Notes under the pieces: model-generated
The model's database searches: none
The model's input: the letters and a program-made list of their open reading frames with translations, nothing else
Told to the model about the DNA's origin: nothing
Translations under genes and position numbers: made by a program
Part shown: positions 8,080 through 17,900 of the stretch, piece after piece
Layout of the letters: each line of letters starts with the position of its first letter
Position numbering within the stretch: position 1 is the stretch's first letter
From: Scardovia inopinata JCM 12537
Lineage (GTDB): Bacteria > Actinomycetota > Actinomycetes > Actinomycetales > Bifidobacteriaceae
Length of the DNA: 64,000 nucleotides
Direction of reading: 5' to 3'
Assembly (NCBI RefSeq): GCF_001042695.1
Contig: NZ_AP012334.1
Span: 1,116,001 to 1,180,000, forward strand

Positions 8080-10071
8080 ATGCTGGACGTGAGACGAGTT
8101 TTATCCAGTGCTCCCCGTAAGCACGATCGTGGTATTATGGCCGATTTAACTACTCCCTGGCCTATAGAAACCGATTCTTATCCCCGACCTCAGATGATCC
8201 GAAAAGAGTGGATATGCCTCAACGGATGGTGGACTTATTATATACAGAAAACCAATAAGCCCTACCTACGACAGAAAAATTCTATTCCCCCACTTCCGGA
8301 GGCTAAACGGTTCTGCCATCGCATCCGAGTTCCCTTCAGCCCGGAGGCCCCGGCTTCTGAGGCTCATCATCTCCTTAAGCCTGATGAAATACTCTGGTAC
8401 CAGAGGCAGCTGCCTGACTGTGACCTGTCGGGAGGGAAACGCTGCATCCTTCATTTTCAGGCAGTTGATTATTCTTGCGCCTGTTGGGTAGGAACCAAAC
8501 TTGTTGCACAGCACCGAGGAGGTTACACGGCCTTCAGCTGCGACATCACCGAAGCTCTTTCCCTCGCAGCTGCCAGTAAGACAACCAAGAAAAGCAAACC
8601 CCTAACCCTCACCCTGGCTGTCGTTGATCCCAGCGATCAGGGGCATCAACTCAGGGGTAAGCAAAGGCTCAATCCCAGCGATATTTGGTATAGTGCACAA
8701 AGCGGAATCTGGCAGACTGTCTGGCTGGAAATTGTACCCCCTGCATACATTCGATCTTTAAAAATTCTTCCCAACCCCGATGAAAGAAAACTGACTGTAA
8801 GAGCAGCAATCATCAACACGAAACCAAATAAAAATGCGCATAATCATGTGCATAATCATACTTCTTTGTCTTTGTCACTAGTTCTATTGACCGCTCAGGA
8901 TCAGCCACTTGCTAGAAAAACCCTGTCTCTCAACCCACAGGCAGCCACAATTCCCGCTAATCTTGAGCTTAATCTCCCCCATCCACACCCCCGCTTGTGG
9001 TCTCCCGATGATCCCTACTGCTATCACCTGGAAATCACCTTAGATTCAGTCTCTTACCAGAGAATCAGCCAAGCAGAGGCACCATCTCAGCCAGAAGACC
9101 CAGCAAAACAAGAGCAGAAAAGCCCGTTTCACTACACAGATTCCGTATCGAGTTACTGTGCCTTCCGGACAATCAGCCTGAATAAAGATTCACAGGGGCA
9201 GGTCCGTTTTTGTCTTAATCATAAGCCATATTTTCTCAAAGGTCTTCTGGATCAAGGGTATTGGCCCGAGAGCCTGATGACGGCCCCCAGTGACCAGGCT
9301 CTCATACATGATATTCAAACTGCAAAAGATATGGGATTTAATATGCTCCGCAAGCATATTAAAGTGGAATGCGACCGCTGGTATTATCTGTGCGACACTA
9401 TGGGAATCTTAGTATGGCAGGATATGGTCAGTGGCGGAGACAGCCCCTATAATGTCTGGACCAGCAGCCGAATTCCTACCTTCTTCCAATTTTCCTGGAA
9501 TCATCTTCCTGACAACAATCCCCGCTTGTATGCAGCTTTAGGGGCAAGAAACCGCGATTTTCGCCGGGAATGGACCGAAACCTGTCAGACAGTTGTCAGG
9601 AGCCTGTCCAACCACCCCTGCATTGTGACCTGGGGGCTCTTCAACGAAGCCTGGGGTCAGTTTGAGGCCAGAAAAGCCACAGCGATGGTTGGCAGACTGG
9701 ACCCAACCCGGCTGATTGATGCCACCAGCGGCTGGTATGACCAGGACTGCGGAGATTTTATCAGTGTACATAATTATTTTCGCCCCCTGACCGTTCCCAG
9801 ATTCGGCAGGAAGCGGGCGTCTCTTATCTCTGAATGCGGCGGGCTGACATACCCTGTTCCCGGTCACAGCAGTTTTCATCAATCCTACGGCTATGCCTCC
9901 TACCAGTCTGGAGCAACCTACAGGACAGCTGTCAAACAGTTCCTCAACACGATTCAATCCTTAGAGAGTCAAGGGCTTTCCGGCTATATTTATACCCAGC
10001 TATCTGATATAGAAGAAGAAACTAACGGATTGATGACTTACGACCGCAGGGTCAATAAACTTCTGGGATAA
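8080..10071 (+). CDS. glycoside hydrolase family 2 protein (beta-galactosidase/beta-glucuronidase-like)
   Basis: A 663-residue GH2 enzyme, presumably cleaving a beta-linked sugar inside the cell, because no signal peptide is present. An N-terminal jelly-roll domain (WICLNGWWTYYI ... VPFSPEAPAS) precedes an immunoglobulin-like domain and a TIM barrel. In the barrel, TWGLFNEAWGQF near residue 520 supplies the acid/base glutamate and SLISECGG near 583 the nucleophile glutamate. The sequence between the sugar-binding and Ig-like domains has a His/Asn-rich insert (residues ~250-262). A perfect AAGGAGG six bases before the ATG fixes the start. The next gene, a GT4 glycosyltransferase, begins 46 bases downstream. 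Exact substrate cannot be told. Confidence 0.9.
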   Translation: MLDVRRVLSSAPRKHDRGIMADLTTPWPIETDSYPRPQMIRKEWICLNGWWTYYIQKTNKPYLRQKNSIPPLPEAKRFCHRIRVPFSPEAPASEAHHLLKPDEILWYQRQLPDCDLSGGKRCILHFQAVDYSCACWVGTKLVAQHRGGYTAFSCDITEALSLAAASKTTKKSKPLTLTLAVVDPSDQGHQLRGKQRLNPSDIWYSAQSGIWQTVWLEIVPPAYIRSLKILPNPDERKLTVRAAIINTKPNKNAHNHVHNHTSLSLSLVLLTAQDQPLARKTLSLNPQAATIPANLELNLPHPHPRLWSPDDPYCYHLEITLDSVSYQRISQAEAPSQPEDPAKQEQKSPFHYTDSVSSYCAFRTISLNKDSQGQVRFCLNHKPYFLKGLLDQGYWPESLMTAPSDQALIHDIQTAKDMGFNMLRKHIKVECDRWYYLCDTMGILVWQDMVSGGDSPYNVWTSSRIPTFFQFSWNHLPDNNPRLYAALGARNRDFRREWTETCQTVVRSLSNHPCIVTWGLFNEAWGQFEARKATAMVGRLDPTRLIDATSGWYDQDCGDFISVHNYFRPLTVPRFGRKRASLISECGGLTYPVPGHSSFHQSYGYASYQSGATYRTAVKQFLNTIQSLESQGLSGYIYTQLSDIEEETNGLMTYDRRVNKLLG

Positions 10072-10117
10072 ATCACAGTCACCTGTAAAACCAGTAAAAG
10101 GATGGTGCGATAGAACG

Positions 10118-11371
10118 GTGAGCAGAAAAACAGACAGTAAACAAACATATCCGGGTAAGAAATACCTAACCATTGCCCTGGTCATCGATTCTTTGAGCAA
10201 CTTAAGCAACGGAACAGCTAATTCAGCAAACCAGCTTGCTGCCGAATTAACCCGGTTGGGCCATCAGGTCCGGTTGGTGGGGGTTCAGGCCCCAGAGCCT
10301 TCCTACAGAGCAGAAGAACTCCACCTGCCTGTTGCCACAGCCTTAGCCCATCAGCAGCAGGAGTGTCTGGCAAAACCCAATAAAGCCCTCTTCTATCGCG
10401 CCTTCGCAGGAGCAGATATTGTTCATATTTACGAGCCTTTCATTTTTGGGAGGGCTGCGAGGGATTATGCCTGGTCCCACTCTCTTCCAGTTACCGCCGG
10501 CTTCCACATCCAACCTGAAAACATTACATACGCTCTGGGGCCTCTTCGCCATTTACCCGGCCTGGAAAACCTGACCTATGGAATAATGAACCGGTATTTT
10601 TATCGGGGCATCAGGTATCTTCATGTTCCTTCTCAGGCAGAAGCCCGTCTCTTGCACAGACACGGGTATTGCAACCAGTTTCATATTATTTCCAATGGCT
10701 ATCAGGAGATTTTTCATCCTGCATCTGCCGAGTCTTCGGCTAATGACTCCTTTCCTGATAACTCACCTGCCGGTGGGCCACTCCACCGGGGCTCACCCAC
10801 CTTCCTGATTGCCGCAGCTGGCCGCCTGTCAGCAGAAAAAGACCATGCTACCCTGCTGAAGGCTGTGTCTCTCTGCCGTCACCGGCGAGACATGGCAGTC
10901 GTCATAGCTGGTGATGGACCCCTGCGCAGACGTCTAACCCGGATGGCCGCTGATATTCCTGATTGCCCCATCTCTTTCAACTTTTACCCTCATGAAAGCA
11001 TGCCGCGTTTTTACCAGCAGGCAGACCTGCTGGTTCATCCTTCCATCGCTGATATTGAGGGAGTCAGCGTCCTCGAAGCCATGGCCTGCGGACTGGTCCC
11101 TGTCATTGCTTCCTCTCCCCTGAGCGCAGCTGGAAGTTTTGCTCTCACCTCCAGGTCGCTCTTCCCAGCGGGAAATGCTCACATACTCGCCGATCAATTG
11201 GATTGGTGGTTTGAGCATCCCCACATGCTGAACCTGTGGGGCAAAAGATATGCAGCAGCCGCAGCAGAGCGCTACTCCCTGAAAGAATGCACCGCAAAGT
11301 TCCTGTCCATGGAAAGGGAAGCAATGGCAGATTTCAACCTGACTCACAGTTCTTCTGGTTTCCCCCGCTAG
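10118..11371 (+). CDS. GT4-type glycosyltransferase
   Basis: A 417-residue GT-B fold enzyme that would transfer a nucleotide-activated sugar to a lipid or sugar acceptor at the cytoplasmic side of the membrane. The N-terminal half has LVIDSLSNLSNGTANSANQL and VHIYEPFIFGR. The C-terminal half carries the donor-site sequence AAGRLSAEKDHATLLKA and the E-x7-E type motif DIEGVSVLEAMACGLVPV. The start is a GTG at 10118 with AAAAGG 14-18 bases upstream. About 20 residues near 207-225 are a Ser/Pro/Gly-rich linker between the two domains. It resembles diacylglycerol glucosyl/galactosyltransferases and phosphatidylinositol mannosyltransferases; the acceptor is not determinable here. Confidence 0.9.
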   Translation: MSRKTDSKQTYPGKKYLTIALVIDSLSNLSNGTANSANQLAAELTRLGHQVRLVGVQAPEPSYRAEELHLPVATALAHQQQECLAKPNKALFYRAFAGADIVHIYEPFIFGRAARDYAWSHSLPVTAGFHIQPENITYALGPLRHLPGLENLTYGIMNRYFYRGIRYLHVPSQAEARLLHRHGYCNQFHIISNGYQEIFHPASAESSANDSFPDNSPAGGPLHRGSPTFLIAAAGRLSAEKDHATLLKAVSLCRHRRDMAVVIAGDGPLRRRLTRMAADIPDCPISFNFYPHESMPRFYQQADLLVHPSIADIEGVSVLEAMACGLVPVIASSPLSAAGSFALTSRSLFPAGNAHILADQLDWWFEHPHMLNLWGKRYAAAAAERYSLKECTAKFLSMEREAMADFNLTHSSSGFPR

Positions 11372-11468
11372 CCCGGCTTGCTCGACCATTCCGACATACC
11401 CCGGCGCGGCGTCCACTAAGTCGTGTATAGTTTTCATCTGTTGCACGGGTATGGAACCCTTGCATATG

Positions 11469-11541
11469 GTGGCTGTAGCTCAGTTGGTAGAGCACCTGAT
11501 TGTGGTTCAGGAGGTCGCGCGTTCGAGCCGCGTCAGCCACC
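11469..11541 (+). tRNA. tRNA-His (GTG)
   Basis: Full cloverleaf: acceptor GTGGCTG/CAGCCAC, D-arm GCTCAGTTGGTAGAGC, anticodon stem CCTGA/TCAGG around TTGTGGT (anticodon GTG), and T-arm GCGCGTTCGAGCCGCGT. A G at 11468 faces the C at 11541, consistent with the extra G-1 of histidine tRNAs. Genomic CC follows. Confidence 0.96.
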
Positions 11542-11601
11542 CCCTTCTTCTTGACTTAATATCTTAATATAGTAACTTCAGATGGAGGGACGGCTGTCCT
11601 T

Positions 11602-11976
11602 ATGCTTATGGATATTGTGACCGCAGGCCTTATAGGACTACTTGAGGGCAGTTTTTTTGGGGTAATTCTTGCCTTTGCTTTTCACGATAAAATTCTGTTC
11701 TTCGTTTTCCTTGTTGGCCTGGCAATACAACGAATGCTCTCCTGCCTGCTTGATAATGTGTTCAATCAACACTCTCAGGAAAATTCCACCAGCAAATATA
11801 TTAACAGACCTATTCCCAGCATAGTTATCCAGTGGGCTCTTTATGGACTGCTTATGAGCGTTATAGATATAACACAATCACACTCCAACGCATATTGGAG
11901 AATACCTCTGGAGATAGCTATCTCAGCCTGTATAGGTCTTCTTATTGGTTTTTGGGAAAATAGAAAATCCGCATAA
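11602..11976 (+). CDS. small membrane protein of unknown function
   Basis: A 124-residue protein I do not recognise. It contains about four hydrophobic segments (roughly residues 4-25, 30-47, 73-91 and 102-117) and ends with the charged WENRKSA, so it is an integral membrane protein. A second in-frame ATG lies two codons into the gene; a GGAGGG sequence about 15 bases upstream could serve either start. It stands between tRNA-His and the convergent ogt gene. No homology-based function is offered. Confidence 0.6.
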   Translation: MLMDIVTAGLIGLLEGSFFGVILAFAFHDKILFFVFLVGLAIQRMLSCLLDNVFNQHSQENSTSKYINRPIPSIVIQWALYGLLMSVIDITQSHSNAYWRIPLEIAISACIGLLIGFWENRKSA

Positions 11977-12011
11977 ATATGCTATGTTATGCTATGTTCT
12001 ATTTTAATTGT

Positions 12012-12545
12012 TTAATTGTCACAGAGGATCCCCTCCAGCTCTAAAAGGGCAACCTTCTTGTCAAGTCCGCCTGCGTATCCGGTCAGACTGCCATCAGATC
12101 CAATTACCCGATGGCAGGGAACAATCAGAGAAATCGGATTATGACCGACTGCTCCTCCAACGGCTCGTGCTGATTGTTTCTTACCTCCCTCCTGACGAGA
12201 AAGCTCTGCTGCAATATGCCCATAAGTCATGGTCTGTCCGTAAGGGATTGTTGTCAAAATCTTCCATACAGACTGTCGAAAAGCAGTCCCTTCAGCCTTG
12301 GTAGGAGGAACAAAACCAGGATCGCGACCAGAAAAATACAGATCAAGCCAGTGTTTCACCGAAGAAATAGTCCGCGAAGCAGGAGCCGTACTGTCTCCTC
12401 CAGTTTCATTTCCCAGCTGGGGAGGATAATGCCTTTGCCCGTCAAACCACAAGCCGGTCAGATATTCTCCTTCAACCGTTCCGGTCATCCTGCCCAGGGG
12501 AGAATCATAGTGAAAAATAGAAAGGCCTGCACAGTTATTATTCAT
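12012..12545 (-). CDS. ogt: methylated-DNA--[protein]-cysteine S-methyltransferase
   Basis: DNA repair protein that removes O6-alkyl groups from guanine by transfer to its own cysteine. The active-site motif IVPCHRVI puts the acceptor at C144. GQTMTYGHIAAEL (helix-turn-helix region) and RAVGGAVGHNP precede it as in all family members. Length (177) is normal for the Ogt/MGMT single-domain form; no Ada-type regulatory domain is attached. A group of three 11-base tandem repeats lies 62-94 bases upstream of its start. Confidence 0.96.
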   Translation of the reverse strand: MNNNCAGLSIFHYDSPLGRMTGTVEGEYLTGLWFDGQRHYPPQLGNETGGDSTAPASRTISSVKHWLDLYFSGRDPGFVPPTKAEGTAFRQSVWKILTTIPYGQTMTYGHIAAELSRQEGGKKQSARAVGGAVGHNPISLIVPCHRVIGSDGSLTGYAGGLDKKVALLELEGILCDN

Positions 12546-12606
12546 GATAGTCTCCTCACTTATGCATTCCTAGTGCATATGCTCTTCTTTAAGACTACAC
12601 TCCCAG

Positions 12607-12639
12607 TATCAATTGCATATCAATTGCATATCAATTGTA
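12607..12639. repeat. three tandem 11-bp units upstream of ogt
   Basis: The unit TATCAATTGCA occurs at 12607-12617 and 12618-12628, and with one change (TATCAATTGTA) at 12629-12639. Each contains the palindrome CAATTG, so three identical half-turn-spaced sites lie on one face of the helix. Position upstream of the minus-strand ogt gene suggests a regulatory array, though the downstream end of tcyP is also near. Confidence 0.6.
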
Positions 12640-12731
12640 CTGTTGCTGCCCATGATAGCACCTGGGCAGGCCCCTCTCGGATTTAACTTCCAGATCGGTG
12701 TATATGTGGAAAGGCAGGTGAGACAGCTGTC

Positions 12732-14117
12732 CTACAGCTCCCTAGAAACGACTGCCGCCCGGTCTGCAAATTTATGCATATCCACTTCACCCATAGATTT
12801 GGCGGTGATCAGACCAGTCAAAATGCTGTCATTCACATTCAAAGCAGTCCGAGCCATATCCACAATAGGATCAATAGCAATGAGGACGCCCAGAATGCCC
12901 ACAGGCAGGTTCAGGGTTCCCAAAACCATAAGAGTGGTAAAGGTGGCACCGCCTCCCACTCCGGCTACCCCAAAGGAAGAGATGGTCACCACGGCAATCA
13001 GAGACAGAATGAACTGCGGCGAGAACACATTGATTCCTACGGTGGGGGCAATGATAGCTGCCACCATGGCCGGATAAAGTCCGGCGCAGCCGTTCTGTCC
13101 AATAGTCAGCCCCAGGCTGGCTGCAAAGTTAGCAACAGTAGAGCTGATACCCATGGATTCGTTCTGGATACGGACGTTCAGAGGCAGGGTCCCGGCGCTG
13201 CTCCTCGAGGTGAAGGCGAAAATCAAAGCAGGCCAGGCCTTCTTATAGTAAGTGACTGGATTAATTCGGGCGATAAGCAGAATGATGGTATGGATCAGGA
13301 ACATAACCAAAACTCCGGCATAAGCAGCTACAATAAAGACGGCCAGTTTAGCCATGTCAGCAAAACTATCGGTTGCAGCAGCCTTGGTAATTAAAGCAAA
13401 AATGCCATAAGGAGTCAGGGCCAGAATCATCTTGACCAACCGGTTGACAATCCTGTCCAGCGCCTCAATCCCGCGGGCGAAGGTTGCAGCTTCCTGTGGG
13501 AACTGTTGTTTGACCCTGAGGAAGGCCACTCCTATCAGGAGGGAGAAAATAACTACAGCAATAGTGCTGCTTGCCCGTGAACCAGCGAAATCTGCAAAAA
13601 TATTATTCGGCAAAAAACTGACAATCTGTTGGGGCAAAGTCAAACCCTTTAAATCAGCCTGATGCTCTTTAATGGAATCCAAGGCAGTGGAAGAAGCTGC
13701 CGCCCCCGACAAAAACTTAGCTCCGTTCAGACGGAAAATGAGAACGGACGCAATTCCAACCAGTGCTGCAATCGCAGTTGTTCCCAGCAAAAGTCCCACA
13801 GTGGTAGCAGCCATTCGACGCAAATTTTCTGCTACTTTCAATTTGGTGAAGGCTCCCACGAGGGAAACAAAAATCAGCGGAATAATCACCATTTGTAGAA
13901 GTGAAATATATCCATTTCCAACAATATTAATCCAGTCTATAGCATCGGTCAGGATTTCGCTTTTGGTTCCATATAGCAGTTGAAGGGTTACTCCAAAGAT
14001 GATACCCACTACCAGGCTCAAAAAGACCAGCCTGGTGAAGCCAACATGCTTATGGTGGAGAAAGATAAGGGCAGCCAGGATAGCCGCCGCTACAAGAACA
14101 ATTATAAATACTTGCAT
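12732..14117 (-). CDS. tcyP: L-cystine symporter, TcyP/YdjN-like (sodium:dicarboxylate symporter family)
   Basis: A 461-residue polytopic transporter of the DAACS/SDF family. The N-terminal block (RLVFLSLVVGIIFGVTL, then LYGTKSEILTDAIDWINIV and GNGYISLLQMVIIPLIFVS) matches the TcyP/YdjN branch more closely than glutamate carriers. Further on, AFTSRSSAGTLPLNV corresponds to the serine-rich re-entrant loop and NGCAGLYPAMVAAI to the substrate-binding region. It likely imports cystine with a cation. An AGAAGGAA site sits 7 bases before the ATG. The leader carries 14-base-spaced direct repeats (separate entry). Confidence 0.9.
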   Translation of the reverse strand: MQVFIIVLVAAAILAALIFLHHKHVGFTRLVFLSLVVGIIFGVTLQLLYGTKSEILTDAIDWINIVGNGYISLLQMVIIPLIFVSLVGAFTKLKVAENLRRMAATTVGLLLGTTAIAALVGIASVLIFRLNGAKFLSGAAASSTALDSIKEHQADLKGLTLPQQIVSFLPNNIFADFAGSRASSTIAVVIFSLLIGVAFLRVKQQFPQEAATFARGIEALDRIVNRLVKMILALTPYGIFALITKAAATDSFADMAKLAVFIVAAYAGVLVMFLIHTIILLIARINPVTYYKKAWPALIFAFTSRSSAGTLPLNVRIQNESMGISSTVANFAASLGLTIGQNGCAGLYPAMVAAIIAPTVGINVFSPQFILSLIAVVTISSFGVAGVGGGATFTTLMVLGTLNLPVGILGVLIAIDPIVDMARTALNVNDSILTGLITAKSMGEVDMHKFADRAAVVSREL

Positions 14118-14132
14118 GAATGAGTTCCTTCT

Positions 14133-14167
14133 ATTCGTAAAATTTTATTCGTATAGATTTATTCGTA
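14133..14167. promoter_or_regulatory. three ATTCGTA repeats with exact 14-bp spacing in the tcyP leader
   Basis: ATTCGTA starts at 14133, 14147 and 14161, each preceded by T-rich sequence. They lie just upstream of the tcyP ribosome site. Farther upstream TATGCATTG occurs at 14241 and 14255, again 14 bases apart. No known riboswitch or T-box pattern was seen. An operator array for a sulfur-responsive regulator is possible but unproven. Confidence 0.4.
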
Positions 14168-14954
14168 TACTTGTGAGTTTTATCGATGGCACTCTTGATA
14201 AAGACAGTAATTATGATAATTGTGTTTGCTATTTGTTAATTATGCATTGTCACATATGCATTGCAGTGCTACCATTATCAGATTTATACCGATCCTGTCT
14301 GATTGATATCGCCTGAGCGTACTTGCCTGCACCCAATTAGTCGCCTGCATTGTTACATCAATGTCACAGTAATGCCTGTAACAAATCATGTACTTGCTGT
14401 TATCTCTTGCGGAGTCCACCTTGAGAGTCCGTCTCTAGTGAAAACTGCTGGATAGTGATAGCAAAAGCGACTACTCTGCTTTTGTATAAAATAGTCAAAC
14501 TGAATATATTCTTCACTGTCGCTATATCTAAAATATAAATATCTATAATATAATCAATATATATAACACAGCGACTTGGAAGAAGAATTCTTTATGACTT
14601 TTGTGACTGTAGCAAGGGGACGTGAAGTATCACTCGGCGCAGATACAGACCATCTGACAGGTCAGACAGGTCATGATCTCTCGTGCTGATGATAATTCGT
14701 GCATAATCAGTTCCTTATTTGCTTATTGCTTACTTAAGGCTTTTCCAATGTAAAAGACAGCCCGGACCGGACACGCCTGCCTAAGAAAAGCATTATCAAA
14801 TTACTCTGCTGGCGAATGAAAGAGCTCCTATACCTGAATATTCTACCAGGCTTGAGAGCTCAAATAGCTTCATGACATATTGTTCTTCTCTGTAGATAGG
14901 TTATACAAAGATACAAAATGCAGATATATTATGTGTTGGTCTAGTATCAGTACC
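14168..14954. other. AT-rich intergenic region between tcyP and the restriction gene
   Basis: About 790 bases without a convincing gene. It contains the presumed tcyP promoter region, a short hairpin CAAAAGC/GCTTTTG near 14463-14486, and a very AT-rich run at 14525-14570. A 31-codon open frame at 14594-14689 follows a GGAAGAAG sequence with correct spacing; its product resembles nothing I know and it may be a remnant. The last 200 bases lie beyond the 3' end of the restriction gene. Confidence 0.5.
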
Positions 14955-17900
14955 TTATTTTGTCCACGAAGTCGGCCAATTAATCGGTTTGTCTAATTCT
15001 TCCAAAGCAGGAAGAGAGTTTACTATTCTCTGAGTTTCTAGAGTTAATGTAACCAACGATTCCAGGAGATCAACCACATACCTTGGATTTTTTGTTTCAG
15101 TTATCCATTCGTTTGGATCTTTTTTAATCCCACTCTTTTTATCTGTTTTGACTCGATATTGATCCATAACCCATTCAATAGGTGATTTTCCAGAAATTTT
15201 ATAATCATATATTGTATCGGGAATACCATGAAGAACAAGATAATTATTGATAATAATAGTAGTCCTATCATCACCCTTAAGATTTTCAGCGGTCTTAGGG
15301 ACCTTACCGAAGGTAAGTCTATCAATGTGATAAAGCTCTTCTGGATCTTTAGAAAATAAGCTCTCGTAAGCTGACGAATTAATCCATTCTTCGGAAATAC
15401 GGTCTTCCCCAACATATCCTTCTAAAGATTCATAGTTGATATGCAACTCAGCAAGTTCTCTCCCTATGCGTTGGAAAGTAGAAAAATCTTTTGCCAGAGG
15501 GATCCTAGCTAATTCTTTCCTCAGGTTATAAGTAAAACGCTGACGATATTCGTTATTATGGAGGATGCCATAAATATAATAAAAAATTTGCTCTTTCGCT
15601 TTAGAAACATTATCTGAATGTAAAGCAGAAACATCAGGGTAAACTTGACGAAATACCTCAAGCGTCTGATCTGTTATTGCATCATGTCTAATAAAAGTAG
15701 TGCCATCTGCTGTTGTGAAGCGGACATCACCGTTTTTGAGTGATGCTTCCGAAAAGTCCAGCTCTAGCTCATCTTTCAAGTCTGATTTTTCTTTATCAAT
15801 CTCTTCGTACCAGTACAGTGGGAAACACTGTCCTCCGGCAGTCATCGAATTTAGATCTGCTAATGTCTGGGTCATCAGGCATGAAAACCCACTATTTCCT
15901 ACCCCCGTCGTTACAATGCATCGATTGATAAACTGAGAATCATCAATGAGGGAGGGGGAAGCACTCCTGTACATCCTCTCGCACTCCTGTACATCATCTT
16001 CAAGATTAGAGGAGTTCGCTTCGCTCACCAATTTTAATGGGAATAAAATCGCACTCCTGTACATCATCTCGATAAGTCTGGGGTCATAATATAGCCATTC
16101 CTTTGTAAATGGACGATACATGCTCTGCACAAGAAACTTATCAGAGTATTTTATTTTGATACCTCTTCGAAGCCGATTCAACAATTCACGATCCCAACTT
16201 AGAACCTTAGGATCGTATTCAACAAAATCTTTCGGATCAATTTCCCGTTTATTTAAAGTTGAATGCCAGAAAATACGATTTTGCTCGTACCAATCAATTG
16301 ATTTCTTTGTACGATTCTCAATAGTTTGCCTTCCAAAACCATAGCTAAAGCTGTCCCTGCCAGTTTTTATGCCGTTTGAATACACTGAAAAAATTCCAGC
16401 GGCACCATGAACACTCTTCAATCCAAGCGGTATAAACCCTTGGAACGCATCATCTCTCTGATTCAGCCAATCTCCATGAGAATCAGGAATAATAATCTTC
16501 CAATCAGTCTGGTTCTCTTTCACCATGTCTGAAAGCGTAGAGAGTTTCTCTGACCGCTTGAGGTAATCTCCAATATCATGGTAATGAATCACACCCTGGT
16601 GCTCTGCTTCAGGATCACAAACTAATAGAGTGATGGTAATAGGAGTCTTCGATTGCGAACCGAAGACATTATCACCCTGCCGTTTGAGTTCCTCTTTGGG
16701 CAACCGACGAAACTCTTTATTTCCCATCAAATTCAATACATAAATATCACTAAACTCTGCAACCAATGATTTTCTAAAGCCGTCAAAGGCAGTTCCATCA
16801 AGCCAGCCTCCGCCGCTTACAAAACAAATGATCCCTTTACCTGATATTGCAGTGTCTGCTCTTATGTTACGGCTAAGAATTCGATCTGAAGCCCACCGAA
16901 ATGCCCGGATATATGAGTCATATAATGCATTTTTATTTACTGCCTTAGTATTAGCAGCGTATGTTTGTGCAATACGTTTATCCAAATTCTCATAGTGATC
17001 ATTTGAATTATTATCATTTGCTGATTTTTGACCAGCAGAATAGGGAGGGTTCCCCATTATCACTGTAATAGGCTTTTTATTCTGTTCAATAACTCGGGCA
17101 CTATTCCGGGTGAATACTGATTCATCAATACTGTTACTGTCCTCTGTCATTTGGAAAGTATCGGTCAGAACTCCACCACTAAATGGCTCATAAACAGGAG
17201 GTTGGATGTTATCTTTACTCCCCACCTCTTTGATCTTGGAATAATTATCAAACTGCACTGCATAGTATTCTGATTCAATATTTACCATAGCAATGTAGTA
17301 GGCTAGAAGCATTATTTCATTAGCAAATATTTCAGAACGATACTTTCGCTGTAACTTATTCGGCGAAATAAGACCTGACCTAATAAGTTCAACAATGAAT
17401 GTTCCTGTACCTGTGAACGGATCGAGAATAGTCACTCTATCATCTTCAAGATGCTTACCAAAATGCTCAGTGAGTTTGTTATCAACCAAATGAAGAATAT
17501 AATTGACGATTTCTAACGGAGTATAAACAATTCCAAGCTTATCAGCATCTGATTTGAAAGCAGTACGGAAAAAAGACTCATAAAGATTTCGCACCAGAGT
17601 TTGACGAGCAGCTTCATCATTCCTCACCGCTTGAGCAGATGTTCGTACTTGAGAATACAGTTGGCGAAGATCGTCATTGGGATCCGCAGCCTTGATCTTA
17701 GGACGTAACAATTCAGTAATCGGCATTAGCGCCTGCGAAACAGGATTATTCTCAATAAAGGACTTGCCCGAAGAATCTTTTTCATGCGAGAAGAGAGCAT
17801 CGAATATAGGAGAAGTAAGGATATGCTGGGACAGCATGCCCACAGCATCATCCTTGGTTATATTAGGATTCAGAGTATCTCGTAACCCATGCAAAAATGA

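Noticed and set aside
12774-13394. A 206-codon frame antisense to tcyP
   Set aside because: Shadow of the transporter; Ser/Asn/His-rich translation without conserved motifs.
14133-14167. ATTCGTA repeats considered as a CRISPR array
   Set aside because: Units are 7 bases with 7-base spacing; no 24-40-base repeats, variable spacers or cas genes anywhere in the window.
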